A stretch of DNA of 64,000 nucleotides from Cornus controversa (taxonomy: Eukaryota > Streptophyta > Magnoliopsida > Cornales > Cornaceae), in NCBI GenBank assembly GCA_026545225.1, contig CM048849.1, positions 56,811,836-56,875,835 of the forward strand. The letters run 5' to 3'. Of the stretch, positions 35,926 to 48,324 are shown in pieces; positions within the stretch are counted from its first letter, which is position 1, and each line of letters starts with the position of its first letter. The notes beneath the pieces are model-generated. The model was given only the letters and a program-made list of their open reading frames with translations. It was not told the origin of the DNA and made no database searches. The translations under genes and the position numbers were made by a program.

Positions 35926-37595
35926 CTCTCATAGCCGCTCTCAAAATTACACTGGATAATAAATTTACCCTCTCGGTAAATAGAGATTTAATCATTGGAA
36001 CCCTTATACATAAATAACAAAATAGAAAGACTATTTCCCTACAAACAAATATATCTAACTTTCTCATTTCATCACAAAAATTTAGATAAGAACAATTAGA
36101 ACTAAGTCTCACAAAAGTAAAAATTTTAATGACAATTATTTCACAAAAATTGGCTAGTATAATTCAATCCATCAACTTTATTGAAAAAAAAAAAATTGTT
36201 GAAAGATTGATGTAAAAAATCCATCAACGCAGTGCAATGAACACAAAATAATTTTTATTTTAAAATTTTGCGGCAAAAAGCTCCCTAAAGGAATACATGT
36301 AGACCACCGCAAAGGCACTCAAATTTTGTGACAATGACTTTTTTATTCTGTTTCATGCAAAGTGGGACATGACAAGATTGTGAAATTGACAATTGGATTC
36401 CATGAAAATGACCTTCGCATTCCATCTCAACGCAAGAAGTGGACATAAAACAAGTAATCAGCAGTTAATGCACTAAATTTTGCGGGTTTCAAAAAAATAG
36501 GTTATGAAAAAACTAATAATAAACAATCAATCATTAAGGATTTAGTCTCACGCTTACCCTTTGTTCAAAAATTTAAATTATTAAGTAAACTCGCAATGTT
36601 TTCATTGCGGTCAGGCCACTTTGTCTATCCGGGCAATATATTTGGACGGACCAAATACTAAGTTTGGGTCTGATACTAAATGTAACAGATCGAGCACTTC
36701 TCCTCTATCTAAAAGCCTAAGTTATTAAATAGTACTACATACTCACCCTTATATATCCAAATCTTTTTTCATCCGAATCTAATGTGAAACAAAGTTAGTC
36801 CCTCTAACAGAGGGCTAGCTCACCCCCATAATCGTCAGCCTAATACTCAATTGTCAATATATCTCGAGTGTGTGCACCTTTACTTAAATTTCAAAAAAAA
36901 AATAATTAATTAAAAAACTTTTTCACCGGAAGTAATGCAATATTTGCACCTTTCAAGTGAAATAGCCCAAAATATTGTTGGGCGAGTCTGGGCCAAGGTA
37001 TTTGAGCATCAGCGTCTGATCAGCAAACACAGCTGGCCCATTAAGAACTACCGGCTTCATTGACCTGATGACAGCATGAAAAATAAGAGTACACAGTCAA
37101 TTAGAGTTTAACAAGTTTTTAAGGATAGTTACATTTTCGAAAATTCCGAACAGGCCTCAGACTGAAAGATATAAATGTCAATGCTGCAGCCTTTGCAGAC
37201 AACCATTTTTCACTAAGTTGATGGTGAAAATGAGAACTAATTGGATCTTACCTTATATTGTGCATCTTTCACAGAAAGCCGGGACCTGCAAAACATGTGA
37301 TCTTTTAACATTTTTGGTATGTGCAGATCCAATTCAGTTTCTAAATAGATGGAAAAATCACTTTATAAGAACATGGGAATACATCTTCACCTCTTGAAAT
37401 TATATAAATCATAAAACACAACAATAGAACACGAAACATCTAAAAGAATTATTCTCTTTCTTAATTAATAATACAGATGAATAGCGAGTGCTAATCAAGT
37501 TCCTCATAACATTAATAACAAACAACACATTAACTAACAGTGAGAGATGAACCATTTTCTTAAAACATGATGAACCATTTTCTTAAAACATTCCT
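35926..37595. other. Downstream of ferredoxin-NADP reductase gene
   Basis: AT-rich. On the minus strand two short exon-like pieces occur: about 37252-37286 (flanked by GCAG and GTAAGA, reading SRLSVKDAQYK) and about 36957-37065 (after CATCAG, reading SMKPVVLNGPAVFADQTLML then YLGPDSPNNILGYFT and stop). Neither is recognised; they may be part of an alternative 3' end or a gene scrap. Confidence 0.35.
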
Positions 37596-40500
37596 TTAGT
37601 AGACTTCAACATGCCACTGCTTGTTCTTTTTGAGTTGTGAGAGCTTCACTTCCCAGCTCTCCCCTCTCTGCTCGGCGACCCTCTTCAATGTGTCTTGGAT
37701 CCCGGGCATCATCCCCTTAAGCCCACAGAAATAAATGTGAGCCCCATTATCGAGGAGTTTGAAGATCTCATCGCTGTATGCTTCAATCTTATCTTGGACG
37801 TACATCTTTCCCCCTCTCTTGTTTTTTTGTTCTCGACTAAGGGCCCGGTCAAACCGGAAGTTGTCTGGGTAGTCCTGAAGATATTTGGTGAATTCATCGT
37901 CATAGAGGAGACTGTCAGAGTTAGCCACCCCAAGGAACAGCCAAGCTAGGCCACCGAATTTGAATGTAGGGACGGATTCCATAAACATACGACGGAGGTA
38001 GCCTCTGAATGGAGCCACGCCAGTGCCAGTTGCAATCATAATATGGGTGGCATTTGGATCATCTTCAGGCAAAAGCATTATCTTGCCAGAAGGACCTGCC
38101 AAAAGAAACTCTAGCTCAATTAATAGCTGAGATGAGCAACAGTAAAGACTACCAAGAACCAACCAATCATCAAATTTGTCCATTTTTCATCTAAACACAT
38201 CTATAATAAAAAGCTTATATTGCAACTCCTCTTTCATACATAAATTCACTAAATCAGATTATTCAAAAAAGTAATTGACCATATTTGTTTTACATGCCAA
38301 CCTCCCAGAATGCCCCATTGCAATTTGCAAAAAGCCTAAATGAACGAGTTGAAACTGAGCCACTAAATTCATGGATGAATGAACCAGTAGTAATGAAAAG
38401 TACTATTGATTACATGCATGACACAGTACTTTGATGGTTTGACTAGCCATTAGAAATATACATAGTTCACTTCTGAAAATTTATCTGAATGGCGTAACGT
38501 GATTGATTACGTAAGTACAGTTTTACCTGTGATCTTAACTTTGTCTCCAGGCTTCGAGTTGCATAAGAAATTGCTGCATATACCATTCTTCGAAGGGTCT
38601 TCCTTTCCTGTTTCAGGATCATAATAGACAGCACGACGAACACACAAACTGGCTGTCTTGCCATCTAAAGAGTCTCCATACCTGGTGGATGCAATTGAGT
38701 AAAGACGAACATTGTGGGGATTCCCTGGTTTCTTTGGGTTCTCACCCTATAATGGGAAAAAATAAGGATTCAATAAGCTTAATAAAAGTAGTTTAGTACA
38801 GTAGTATCATTTAAGAATAAATTCAAGATGCATGTTGCTCAACGAGGTTGAGACCCACCATATAATGGGACTTAAATATTGAAGCCTATGAGGCATGGAC
38901 ATTAACAAAACATGGACCCAACATGATATCAAGACACCAACAACATGATATGGAGATGCGGGGAAATCCAAAAAAGTAGGACGCATAATGGAAATATAGA
39001 AATATATTTATAACAGAACTATGGTATATGCAACATAATTACTCTATGATAAGTTACATGATTTCTATAGCCGTAACATGAAATCTATAATTTATGAAAC
39101 ACGTTGATCAATAATCACCCAAATCACATAGACAAGGACCTAGCAAATACACAATATACAAGTCCATGCATATCCCAGTGCACAACTTTCATCTGTATAA
39201 AACACATAATTATGATGGTCCCAGTACTCCTTCCATGTACATCTCTTTGATAAAACCTTCCAATAATTTTTCGATAAAATCTGTAGAAAACTTTCATCTG
39301 TTTTCTCTTTGTAGTTACAACTTTTGCGATACTAAAAGAATGTTCATCTCAAACATCCAGGTTTGTTGATCACATGTTGGCAAGTATCCACAAAGTGTCG
39401 ACCACATGTCCCAAATTAAGAATTTTATTTTTAAATTGTAAACACGTACTAATTTCTTCATTAAGACCACATGTCTTAATTTCTTAGATTGACACTGTAA
39501 AATTACCCTTCAATCATCCTCACCTTTACAACAATCTTTGACATTGGACAGTACAATTTGACCATCTCATTGAGACAGCAATGAATGCTTTTTAATGCCA
39601 CTAAAGATCCACAAGCAAAGGGGTAGGAACTAGGAAGACGAAAACCAATGATGCTGTTCCCCCATATGAAACTAATATCACAATAAATCTACAAAGAGGT
39701 ACTGCATTTACTTTCTCTTTCTTCTATTCTTTTTTATTTACAAGTAAAGAGGGATCACTTCTCTAGATCTATCCAAAAAAAAATGTAAATGAATGAAATG
39801 GGCTGCAAAAATAGAATATGGATTTATATACATATGATTTTGATATGACAATTGATTGCCAATTTGAACCCAGAACTAGTCGGATGGAATAGATAATTTC
39901 CTTGTTAAGTGAAACAAGTAAAAACCCCTCCCCAAGCCGTGCTTGCATTTTTCATTGCACACGGCTTTCCCTATGTATACATCTAAACCTCAGTTCACAA
40001 GAAGTTGATCGCTTCTCACCCTTAAGCTAAAAAAGTTATCAGCTGATAGCACAAAACTCTATGAAATATAATGAAGGAGAAGCAGCAAAAACAAATGGAA
40101 GCGTGACTTACCGGAGGAATTACACCATAACTTTGTCCTTCCCAGTAGGGAACATTGCCATCATGATCAATTACAATATGACAAGTCTCTCCTGGAGCCT
40201 TTGGGCCTACAAGCCTCTCAACAGAAACAATGGTTGCTGTATAAGGTTCCTTGGGCTTGTGTAGATTTAGTGGAGGCTCTTTGGCATCATCAAGTGCTAA
40301 AGGTGAAACTGTGACCTTGGACTTGCTGGCTTGTTGCACTGACATGCAAATTGTGTACTGATTTCTTGATCGTGCATTATTTAATTTCAAGTCCAAAGAC
40401 AGGGCAGGCATCCATGATTTCTCACGAAAGCTTATATTATGTGTCTGCAACAAAATGAAACAAAATTACCTTGGAAACTAAATTATAGTAAGCATCACAT

Positions 40501-41113
40501 AAAGGTTAAACTGTTCCTATGTCAAGTAAACTTGATAATGTAGCATGCTATGCACAGGAGTTCTTAATTTCACATATACGTCCATGCAGAGAAAATTAAA
40601 CATAAAGAGTCAATCTTCCAGGTATCCGAACCATGATTAAACTATTCATGTATACATTATTGATTATAATAAACATGGAAACGTGAACTACTCCAAGCAA
40701 GGAATAAAAATTGTTAGATGATCACAATAAATTGTTGAAAAATAATGCAAATTCTATTTCTCATGGTAAACTATTTTTAGAGTTGCTTTTTTGAATTTGT
40801 ATTTCGAATTAAAATATAAGCACAAATTGAGAAGTAAACAAGGCAGATCATAAAGTTTAGAAGTACTCAGACGAGATTCGTACCTTAAACACAGATCTCC
40901 GCAGCGACGAATCACTATTAATCGGAACAGTTAGTGAGACCTGCAATCAATTTCAAACTGCATTAGATCAATCCTAAATCAACTAAATCAAACTCAAACT
41001 GCACAAATTGAGATGGAAGATCGCGATCATAAAAGAAAAAAAACGAAATTATGGCCAATGTTGAATATAAAAATACGAAATCAACTGACCTGAGAGACTG
41101 CCGATTGAGTCAT
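37596..41113 (-). CDS. RFNR: Ferredoxin--NADP(+) reductase, root type, plastid
   Basis: Five coding exons, minus strand: 41090-41113, 40884-40940, 40112-40444, 38527-38746, 37596-38095, in frame and GT-AG throughout, 1,134 nt, 377 residues. It transfers electrons between ferredoxin and NADP(H) using FAD; the root isoform runs from NADPH to ferredoxin to feed nitrite reduction and other reactions in non-green plastids. A Ser/Arg-rich plastid transit peptide covers about residues 1-60. FAD-binding RLYSIAS at 152-158 and CVRRAVYY near 173; NADP-binding GTGVAPF at 235-241; CGLKGMMPG near the end; C-terminal HVEVY with the flavin-stacking tyrosine. The mature start [10 protein letters not shown] and the [19 protein letters not shown] segment are typical of root rather than leaf isoforms. 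Exon 1 encodes only eight residues (MTQSAVSQ). Confidence 0.95.
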
Positions 41114-41172
41114 GATCAATCAAAGAGGCGTCAGAAAATATGAAATAGATATTTCGTGTGCGTATAAATGTG

Positions 41173-41187
41173 TTATATATATATATA
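41173..41187 (-). promoter_or_regulatory. TATA box of root-type FNR
   Basis: A TATATATATATATAA run on the minus strand, about 60-75 bases before the ATG at 41113, with a short leader between. Confidence 0.45.
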
Positions 41188-42128
41188 GAGAGAGAGAGAG
41201 AAATCTAGGGTTTATTTGTAGGAGATGGTTTGATCATGTGACGGAGTGATTCTTTGGAGAGTCAGGAATGAGGGCTATGAGTGATTCTGCTCTCTCTTTC
41301 TCGGAAACTATATGAGTTTACAAGTTACACTCTCCTCACCAAAATTATATTTAAATCGCTTACAGCTCCTTCTCTTGGACTGTTATTAAATTAATAACCA
41401 TATAGTTGCAGCCAGCAGCCTTTTATTTATTTATTTTTTGTTTTTTTAAAAGTATTGAATGTTACGTATTTAATTTTTTAACCGGAAATTTTAATTCTTT
41501 GTCCGACCGTGATTTTCTGACCGAAGATTAACGAACGGAAAAACATTGGACTGTCTCACTTAGTTCAAATCTTTTGTCAAATAATTATTATTCTTATTTT
41601 GTCACTTGATACAGAAACTAGTTATAGTTTATTCTCATGCAAATAATGTTCATGCAGTGCTTAAAGAATCGGATTTGACTCGAAATATAATTCAATCGAA
41701 AACTTATCTCATTATATTTGAAATGTAATTTTAAATTTAAATATATTACAGACATAGATAGAAGATGAATTATGTCATAAGATTGGATTTATAGCTGTCT
41801 TTAAGTAATGAAAATTTGCAAGATCGGTCCTGAGATTACCAAAATCTCAAGGGGCTCTAGGTGAACTTCCAACGTGAGGCCCTTTATATGTAAAGTTATA
41901 CACGCGTAATTTTTTTTTATAAAGTGCGAATTTTTAACACTCCTCTTAAGACTTTAACTTTAAATATAATTCTGCCGAGATATTAAATATGATTTTCTTC
42001 AATATTGTTTGGCTGGAGAAGAAAATTGAAAGATGTTGAAGAGAGGGGGGAATAAAGAAAAAGAGAAAAAAATAAAATAAAATAAAAAAGAGAAAAGTCA
42101 ATAGATTCATTGAAGGAGGCAAATAAAG

Positions 42129-42130
<2 letters not shown>

Positions 42131-42172
<42 letters not shown>
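42131..42172. repeat. TA microsatellite
   Basis: About 21 uninterrupted TA/AT units. Confidence 0.9.
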
Positions 42173-42174
<2 letters not shown>

Positions 42175-42180
42175 ACTGTT

Positions 42181-42350
42181 TTTAACTTATACAATATATA
42201 ACTATTTTTTTTTTTTGGACCCCTTTCTCTATGCCTTTAACTTATACAATATATAAAGTACTATTTTTTTTTTTGGACCCCTTTCTCTGTGTTTAACTTA
42301 TACAATATATTTGGGTCATTTTTTCTCTATTTTTAACTCATACAATATAT
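42181..42350. repeat. Minisatellite, about 55-bp unit
   Basis: TTTAACTTATACAATATAT starts at 42181, 42236 and 42292, and with one change at 42332; the first two units also share TTTTTGGACCCCTTTCTCT. Confidence 0.85.
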
Positions 42351-43023
42351 ATATATATATCATTTTTTTTTGGGCCCCTAGATTTTGGAGGCCCTAGGCG
42401 ACCACCTAGGTCGCCTATAGTCAGGCCCGCCATGAAAATTTGTCTTTTCATGAATTTATTATAGATTTGGACCATCTCATACACCACAATTAAGACAAGT
42501 CACTGATTTGCTTTTGGCTCATGGTTGATGTGTCTTTTGGCTGATTTGATAATATATATAAATCTAAATCTTTTCATCTTAATTAGCTTTACTCATATAA
42601 TATTTTGATAAAAATTCACGTAAAAGTCAAGGAAACATTTTAGTTAAAAAACGAATGTAGTTCGTGCATAAAATCATCAATTGTTTTGCGTCATATGTCA
42701 CACTTGTTCCATTTGCAAGGATATCTTTGTACGACCAATGTGAAAATTGTAGATTATGCTAGAAAGGAATAGAGGATTCTAAAACGTAAAATTGATAGAT
42801 TGAAAAAAAATATATCTAGAAGAGTATATAGTTTTGCCGGATTAAGTAGAGAATTTCTATATATATGAGTAGAAGCAGTAACATAATAGTTGCAAGTGAC
42901 AAGTGTTCTGTTTGTACAAAATTTTTTGATTAGTAATGGAATTGTTATTTTTTTTTGTTGTGAATCAATCCGTTAGTTTAGTGTGCGAGACCAAAAAAAA
43001 CATATAACAACGAAGAGTTAATG

Positions 43024-43125
43024 GCTCACCTCTTATGAAAAGTAAAATGACAGAAAGGATGATTTTAAAGGTGGCTCACCTCTTATGAAAAGTAAAATGA
43101 CAGAAAGGATGGTTTTAAAGGGGGC
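43024..43125. repeat. 51-bp tandem duplication
   Basis: GGCTCACCTCTTATGAAAAG and AAAATGACAGAAAGGATG occur twice in a row, differing by about one base (GATTTTAAAGG against GGTTTTAAAGG). Confidence 0.9.
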
Positions 43126-43949
43126 TTAAACTTATAACTTAGTTTTCTGGTGACAAATAATAAAATTTTTAAAGTTGATGTTAAGTATAATTCTTGTATT
43201 ATTATTTGAAAGTCAATTTAATTTTCTATTTATCATTTGTATCCAAATTTTTAAACTTTTCTAGTTAAACTTATCATTAATTTGATTGGACAATGATCAA
43301 TGTAAATTCCCAATATCTCACTACTTTAACCAAATTTGAAGAGAAAATCATAATTTTCAATGATCAAGTGGATTGCAATGGTCAAAAACAAAGACAATAT
43401 GTAACATGATGATGTCTTAAAAAGCATCCCAAAATGTGTATTACTGCGTTTCAATTCCTAATTGTTGAATTTAGGCAGAAGAGTCACGCATTAAATAGTT
43501 GAATTTTGTTTCACATATTAAATGGATGAGGAAAAACAGTTTAGAAACAAAGAACAATTTATTAAAAATCAATGGTGAACCCTAATATATAATTGAATTA
43601 TCAGACTAATGGTATCACGCCATAGCATCATATAAAGAAGATTGTAATGAATAGTTTCTTTGATCATATCAAGTAAAAAAGAGGACCTTCCAATCCTACT
43701 ACATTTGCATTTGTGTGGCTTTATTCATAGTACATAATACTAGACTCGTTCAAAAAAGACAGCTAAATGAGCGTGATATGATCAAAATGAATTTGTAGAA
43801 TAGGGAAGAGGGGTGTGTGTTTGTTTCTCTCTGTGTCATTAGTCTTTAATTTATTAATTAATTAATCTTCAAGTCAGTCAATGACGCAATGCTATTGTTG
43901 GCCTCCGCATATGAAAGGCTAACTTTTCATAAGAAAACAATATAATAAA

Positions 43950-45677
43950 GAAAAAATTAGATTTAGAAACCAAGCTTAAACAAAATTATTTTAAAGGGAC
44001 CATAAAGTAATGAAAAGATAAATAGTCAGCAAATTTATAACTTAAATGCAGTTAAGGGACTATTTTAAATTTATTCATTAAAATACCCTTCTCGCATTCC
44101 TTCTCTTCTCTTCCTCAAACCTCTATCTCTATCTAACTACCACCGCCTCACTATATTGTTTTGACATTCTCTGTTCGGTAACTATGGAGAAAAAAATTAA
44201 TTTATCATGATTGATTAAATTCATTTCATTTGCAATATCTCATATACACCGCCTTCCTTGCAATTCTTAATTTTATTTATTAAATTAATATTTTTTCTTT
44301 TTGTCATCGTTTCTCAAGAATTCAAATCAGAACAAGATCTTACGCAATGAGCATAATGATGAGGAGGTGAAAGATGTTGTGGCCAAAATTAGAGACGTTA
44401 CTAACTATGGGTGCACACGGTCCGGATTTGTTCGATTCTGGTCTTTTTTGGAACCAAACCGTATGGCCCGGTTCCACTAAAAATGGAACCGGACCAAACC
44501 TTTTAATCGTATGGAACCGGACCGAACTGAACCACAAAGAACTGGTTTGGTCCGGTTCGGTTCTGCGGTTCACCAACCTGTATCAACCGGTTTTAAGCCT
44601 CAATTTTTAAGTCTACTGCAAACCAATTTCAAGCATCAATTTTAAATCTTTTAAAGCTACTATTCGTCAAGTGTCAACATAATTAAATTATGATATAATT
44701 TCTTTAAAGAACTACTAAAAAATAATATAAGTAACAATAATAACATAATAATCCAACCAATAAAAACATAATATCTAGCATAAAACAAACTTCAAATATA
44801 ATACAACTTAAAATCCCAAGCAAAAACTAAACTTTCAAAAGTTACACAAATTCAAAGTAATTAAAATATCAATACAATACAATATATTATAAGTATAATA
44901 TTTAAATATTAGATATAATATATTTTATATCTATATATATAGAAACGGTTCGATTTGGTCCTGAGGGACCTGAAACCGTTACTACACGGTTCCAAAAAAT
45001 TGAAACCGTGACCAAACCGGACAGCGAAAAAATAGGACCGAATTGTCCGATCCGATTTGGTTCGGTTTGGATTTTCGATTTGGACGGATTTTTGTGCAAC
45101 CCTATTGCTAACAAGGTACAAGATTAGTATCAAGGATGAAAACTATTCCTAGGCATAGCTTTTCTCTCTTTCTAAAGCTATGCAATGTAATAAACAAAAT
45201 TAAAAGATGCAAGGAAGAGGGTGTATATTAGATATTGCAAATGGAATGAATTAATTTAATCACAATTAATCAAAAAAAATTCCATAGTTCTTTGACAATG
45301 TCAGAGCAATGTAATAAATAAAATTAAAGTTGCAAGGAAGAGGGTGTATATTGAAAATTGCAAATGGAATGGATTAATTTAATCATGATTAATTAAAAAA
45401 ATTCCATAGTTGTTGCAGAATGTCAGAATAATATGGTGAGGTGGTGGTAGTTAGAGAGAGAGGGGATTTGCAAAGGAGAAGAGAAGGAAGGTGAGAAGGA
45501 TATTTTATGAAATAAATTTAAAATGATACCTTATCTGTATTTAAGTTTTAAGTTTGGTAACTATACATCTTTTTTTTATTTTATGTTTTAAGTTTGGTAA
45601 CTATATATCTTTTCTTTATTTTATGACCCTTTTAGATGAATTTTGTTTAGATTTAGTGACTTAAATCTAATTTTTCC
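43950..45677. mobile_element. Mutator-like foldback element, host of a nested hAT MITE
   Basis: Terminal inverted repeats GAAAAAATTAGATTTAG and GGAAAAATTAGATTTAA (from the right) are flanked by a perfect 9-bp duplication TATAATAAA at 43941-43949 and 45678-45686. The arms match inward for hundreds of bases: AAACAAAATT, TTCCTTCTCTTCTC, ACTACCACC, TTGCAATAT/ATATTGCAA, TTTTATTTATTA. The right arm carries extra internal duplications (45181-45420; 45546-45625). A hAT MITE sits between the arms. No transposase. Confidence 0.85.
44406..45104. mobile_element. hAT-type MITE nested in the MULE
   Basis: Ends TATGGGTGCACA and, read from the right, TAGGGTTGCACA. Flanked by an 8-bp duplication with one mismatch: TTACTAAC at 44398-44405 and TTGCTAAC at 45105-45112, the length typical of hAT. 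Subterminal regions are full of GGTTCGGTTCGG / CCGGACC type phrases. No transposase. Because it interrupts the MULE arms it inserted later. Confidence 0.8.
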
Positions 45678-45686
45678 TATAATAAA

Positions 45687-46640
45687 TAAATAATTGGACA
45701 ATTTTCGAGTAGTCATGAAAAGAAGTTGGCTAGCAAAAGTGCTAAAGAGATTGGCATGTGGCGGATTGGCAATAGCATTTCTTGCTTTTGGTCAATTTCA
45801 AAAAAGGTGGTCGTTGTCGATGTTATCTTTCTACAAGTGCGTGTGTTCCTGGTCAAGTCAGGGGCTAGGTAAGTTTTTTCTAATCAAGGCCATTCAGTCT
45901 TGATGGCTAGCTATCTATAATAGCTAAATTTAAATTGTGAACGATACGTTAGCTTTTTAAATTAATATTTTTTTTTATAATTGTGACTTATTCAGCTGAT
46001 CATTTTTATTAAAATATATAAATATTTAGAGTAATGATAAAAAATTTGAATCAGATTAGATCAAAAATAATTTTATATAAGTGTAGTAGTAGTAAGTCTC
46101 ATCACCATGACATCATGTGATAGATTTACCACTCCACTCATATAAAAATAAGATCGGACTAATCTGATCGACTTTTAAATCATTATATATATATATAGAG
46201 AGAGAGAAGACTTCGCTAAGTGTGACAAAGCTTGTGGCTAGCTTAATGTGGGGCGAGTCATGTGACAAGCCTCACAAGGTCTCAATTGGCTTGTTACTGT
46301 CACTACAGTCCAGTACAGCGATGGTCCAAGTAAATCATAAAAACACATTCATTATTGTATCATTGAAAACTCTAATCTTCGACTTTACAGAAAAATAAGC
46401 AGAGGTACGAGGCAATTGCATTGTCCACTTCTGATTCCATTTTCTTTTTCTTCCCAAAAACATCTTCCACAATTATATTATATGCTACCAGTAGGTACTG
46501 GTAGTAAACTCGGGTGATGCACGAGGAGGAGAAGAAGAAGCAGGAAAAAGAGAAACTCACAATTATTTTAATAATTTACATTGTTCCAACAGTTTTTGAT
46601 GTTTAAAAGAAAAGTTCATTATAAATTGTGCATTACAGGT
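45687..46640. other. Intergenic
   Basis: No gene recognised; a 70-codon open stretch at 45694 has no homology I know. TA/GA microsatellite near 46185-46207. Confidence 0.4.
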
Positions 46641-47673
46641 AGGGGTGACAAATATTGTTCAAACCCCCAAACTTGTCCAAACCTATTCAAAATTAAACAC
46701 TTAATTAGATGTATGATTTAACTTAACGAGTCAGGACAAATGAAATAGATTATTAGTGGATTGTTAGCGGGTTGAATGAGGGTACCCATGCATTCAACCC
46801 GCTCAACCTGCAACCCTAATTTTGTTGTTGATTTTCTTTTTCTTTTTTCAAAAATTGTTGATTTCAAACATTAGTTTTGTAAATGAATGCTTGAGTTAAT
46901 GTTTGGATGGTGGGTGCCGGGTTACATTAAAGAGTTATTTTTATTTTTATTAAATTGTTAAAGAAAAGTTTTTCAGATTTGATTGTCACAATAAAAAATT
47001 ATTAAAGAAAATTTTTTTATACAATTTTTAAACTATAATGATAAATGGCACCAGATCTGAAAATTATAAACTGGGTCAATTTTTCGGGTCCGATTTGGAT
47101 TAAATTGGATCCGATAAATGGAGAGTGGGTACTAAAAAAAAGGTTATATATTGCTATTTTGGATCAAATATGTTCAAAGAAGTTTTTTTTTATATTTTAT
47201 TTATTTATTTAATACAGCTATTCAAATGTTAGATGATAAATGACATGGGAGTCATTTTTCTAGGTTTTAAAACTGGGTTATATTTTTTATTGTCGATCCA
47301 GGTTGGCCTAAATTTTGATCGAAGAGTCAATATAAACTGACCCGTTTTGCTCAATACAAGGGCTGTTTTTAGGTTTTAAAATGTGGTCTTATTGTTGTGG
47401 TCGGGTTCTGGTTGACCCGAATTTGTGATCAATGGGTCAGTATGAGCTTAGGGTTTTAAACAGAATTATATTTTGTGATTGGATTCCGGTCAACCCAAAT
47501 TATGTTTGATGGGCCGGATATGATCTGACTTGTTTTATTCAATAATTAAGTCATTTGTGTTTTTAAAATAAATATTTGGATGTGAGTTGTTCCATCCATT
47601 TAGTACCCAATCCGGAAATAACTCGTAATTAATGAGTTACTAATGGATTTTGACCTGTCCATTTGCCACCCCG
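46641..47673. mobile_element. Possible hAT-type MITE
   Basis: Left end AGGGGTGACAAAT and right end ATTTGCCACCCC are inverted with one mismatch, a hAT-like terminus. Interior is rich in GGGTTGACCCGAA-type phrases repeated with variation (47280-47530). No clear 8-bp duplication, so limits are tentative. Confidence 0.45.
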
Positions 47674-48319
47674 ACATACATATGGAAATAACAAAGATAT
47701 AGATATATTATTTTGCACAAAGTTACACATAGTGGCTGCTCTTAGTCTCAAGCTGACAACCACATACTTGTCGTGTAAGATTTTTGACTCTTACAAAGTT
47801 CATTATAAATTAGGGGGAAAAAATATCTAGAAGAAACAGTAAAGTCTTGAAACGAATCTTGTATTCAAAATTTCTACATTGGGTTGGGCATTCAACAATT
47901 AAGCTGCTGAGCCCCGAGTATGGGCTGCCAAAGCAAGTGACCTGAAGATATATAGTTGCACTTGTACCTGACTTGGCTCACCGAGTTTTCATATTCTGTG
48001 ATAAAAAGATGCAAAGTGCAAATGTTGTTTGGGCCGACCAAACCAGCTTGAAAGAAATTAATCTTATCAATTTCAGGCTTCGACCTGGAACGTGGGTTTA
48101 GTTTGTTCCAGAATTCAAAGTCACGCTGGCAGAGTTTTTGCTTCAATTTTTACGTAGAAGAAAAAAAGAAGCATAAGGTAAGTGAGAAAGCTGGTACCCA
48201 CAGCTTCGTTTAAACGCTCTTTTTGAACTCCGAATCTATTCAGCGTTACCAATCCAAGCACTCTTCAAAACTACTTTTAAACTTAAAAAGTCGAAAGTCG
48301 TTTTTCAAAAGACAATCCA
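47674..48319. other. Intergenic, dispersed repeat
   Basis: Sequence at 47880-48120 resembles 52995-53310 in the same orientation (ATTGGG(T)TTGG, GAGCCC(C/A)(G/A)AGTATGG, AGCTTGAAAGAAATTA), so a dispersed repeat lies on both sides of the second solo LTR. No gene. Confidence 0.45.
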
Positions 48320-48324
48320 AACAG
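48320..48324. repeat. Target-site duplication of solo LTR 2, left
   Basis: AACAG, identical to 52005-52009. Confidence 0.88.

Larger units (their letters stand above)
41300..43940. other. Intergenic, repeats and possible TE remnant
   Basis: No gene. Includes a TA microsatellite at 42131-42172, a four-copy repeat at 42181-42350 and a 51-bp duplication at 43024-43125. Sequence from about 41823 (GGTCCTGAGATT... GAGGCCC) to 42430 (GGAGGCCCTAGGCGACC... CAGGCCCGCC) looks like two decayed ends of one element, not delimited further. Confidence 0.4.

Noticed and set aside
45694-45903. Open frame starting near VVMKRSWLAKVL
   Set aside because: No homology recognised and it begins right at the MULE target duplication; probably chance.
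47892-48146. 84-codon minus-strand open frame
   Set aside because: Falls within a dispersed repeat also present at 52995-53310, where the frame is broken.
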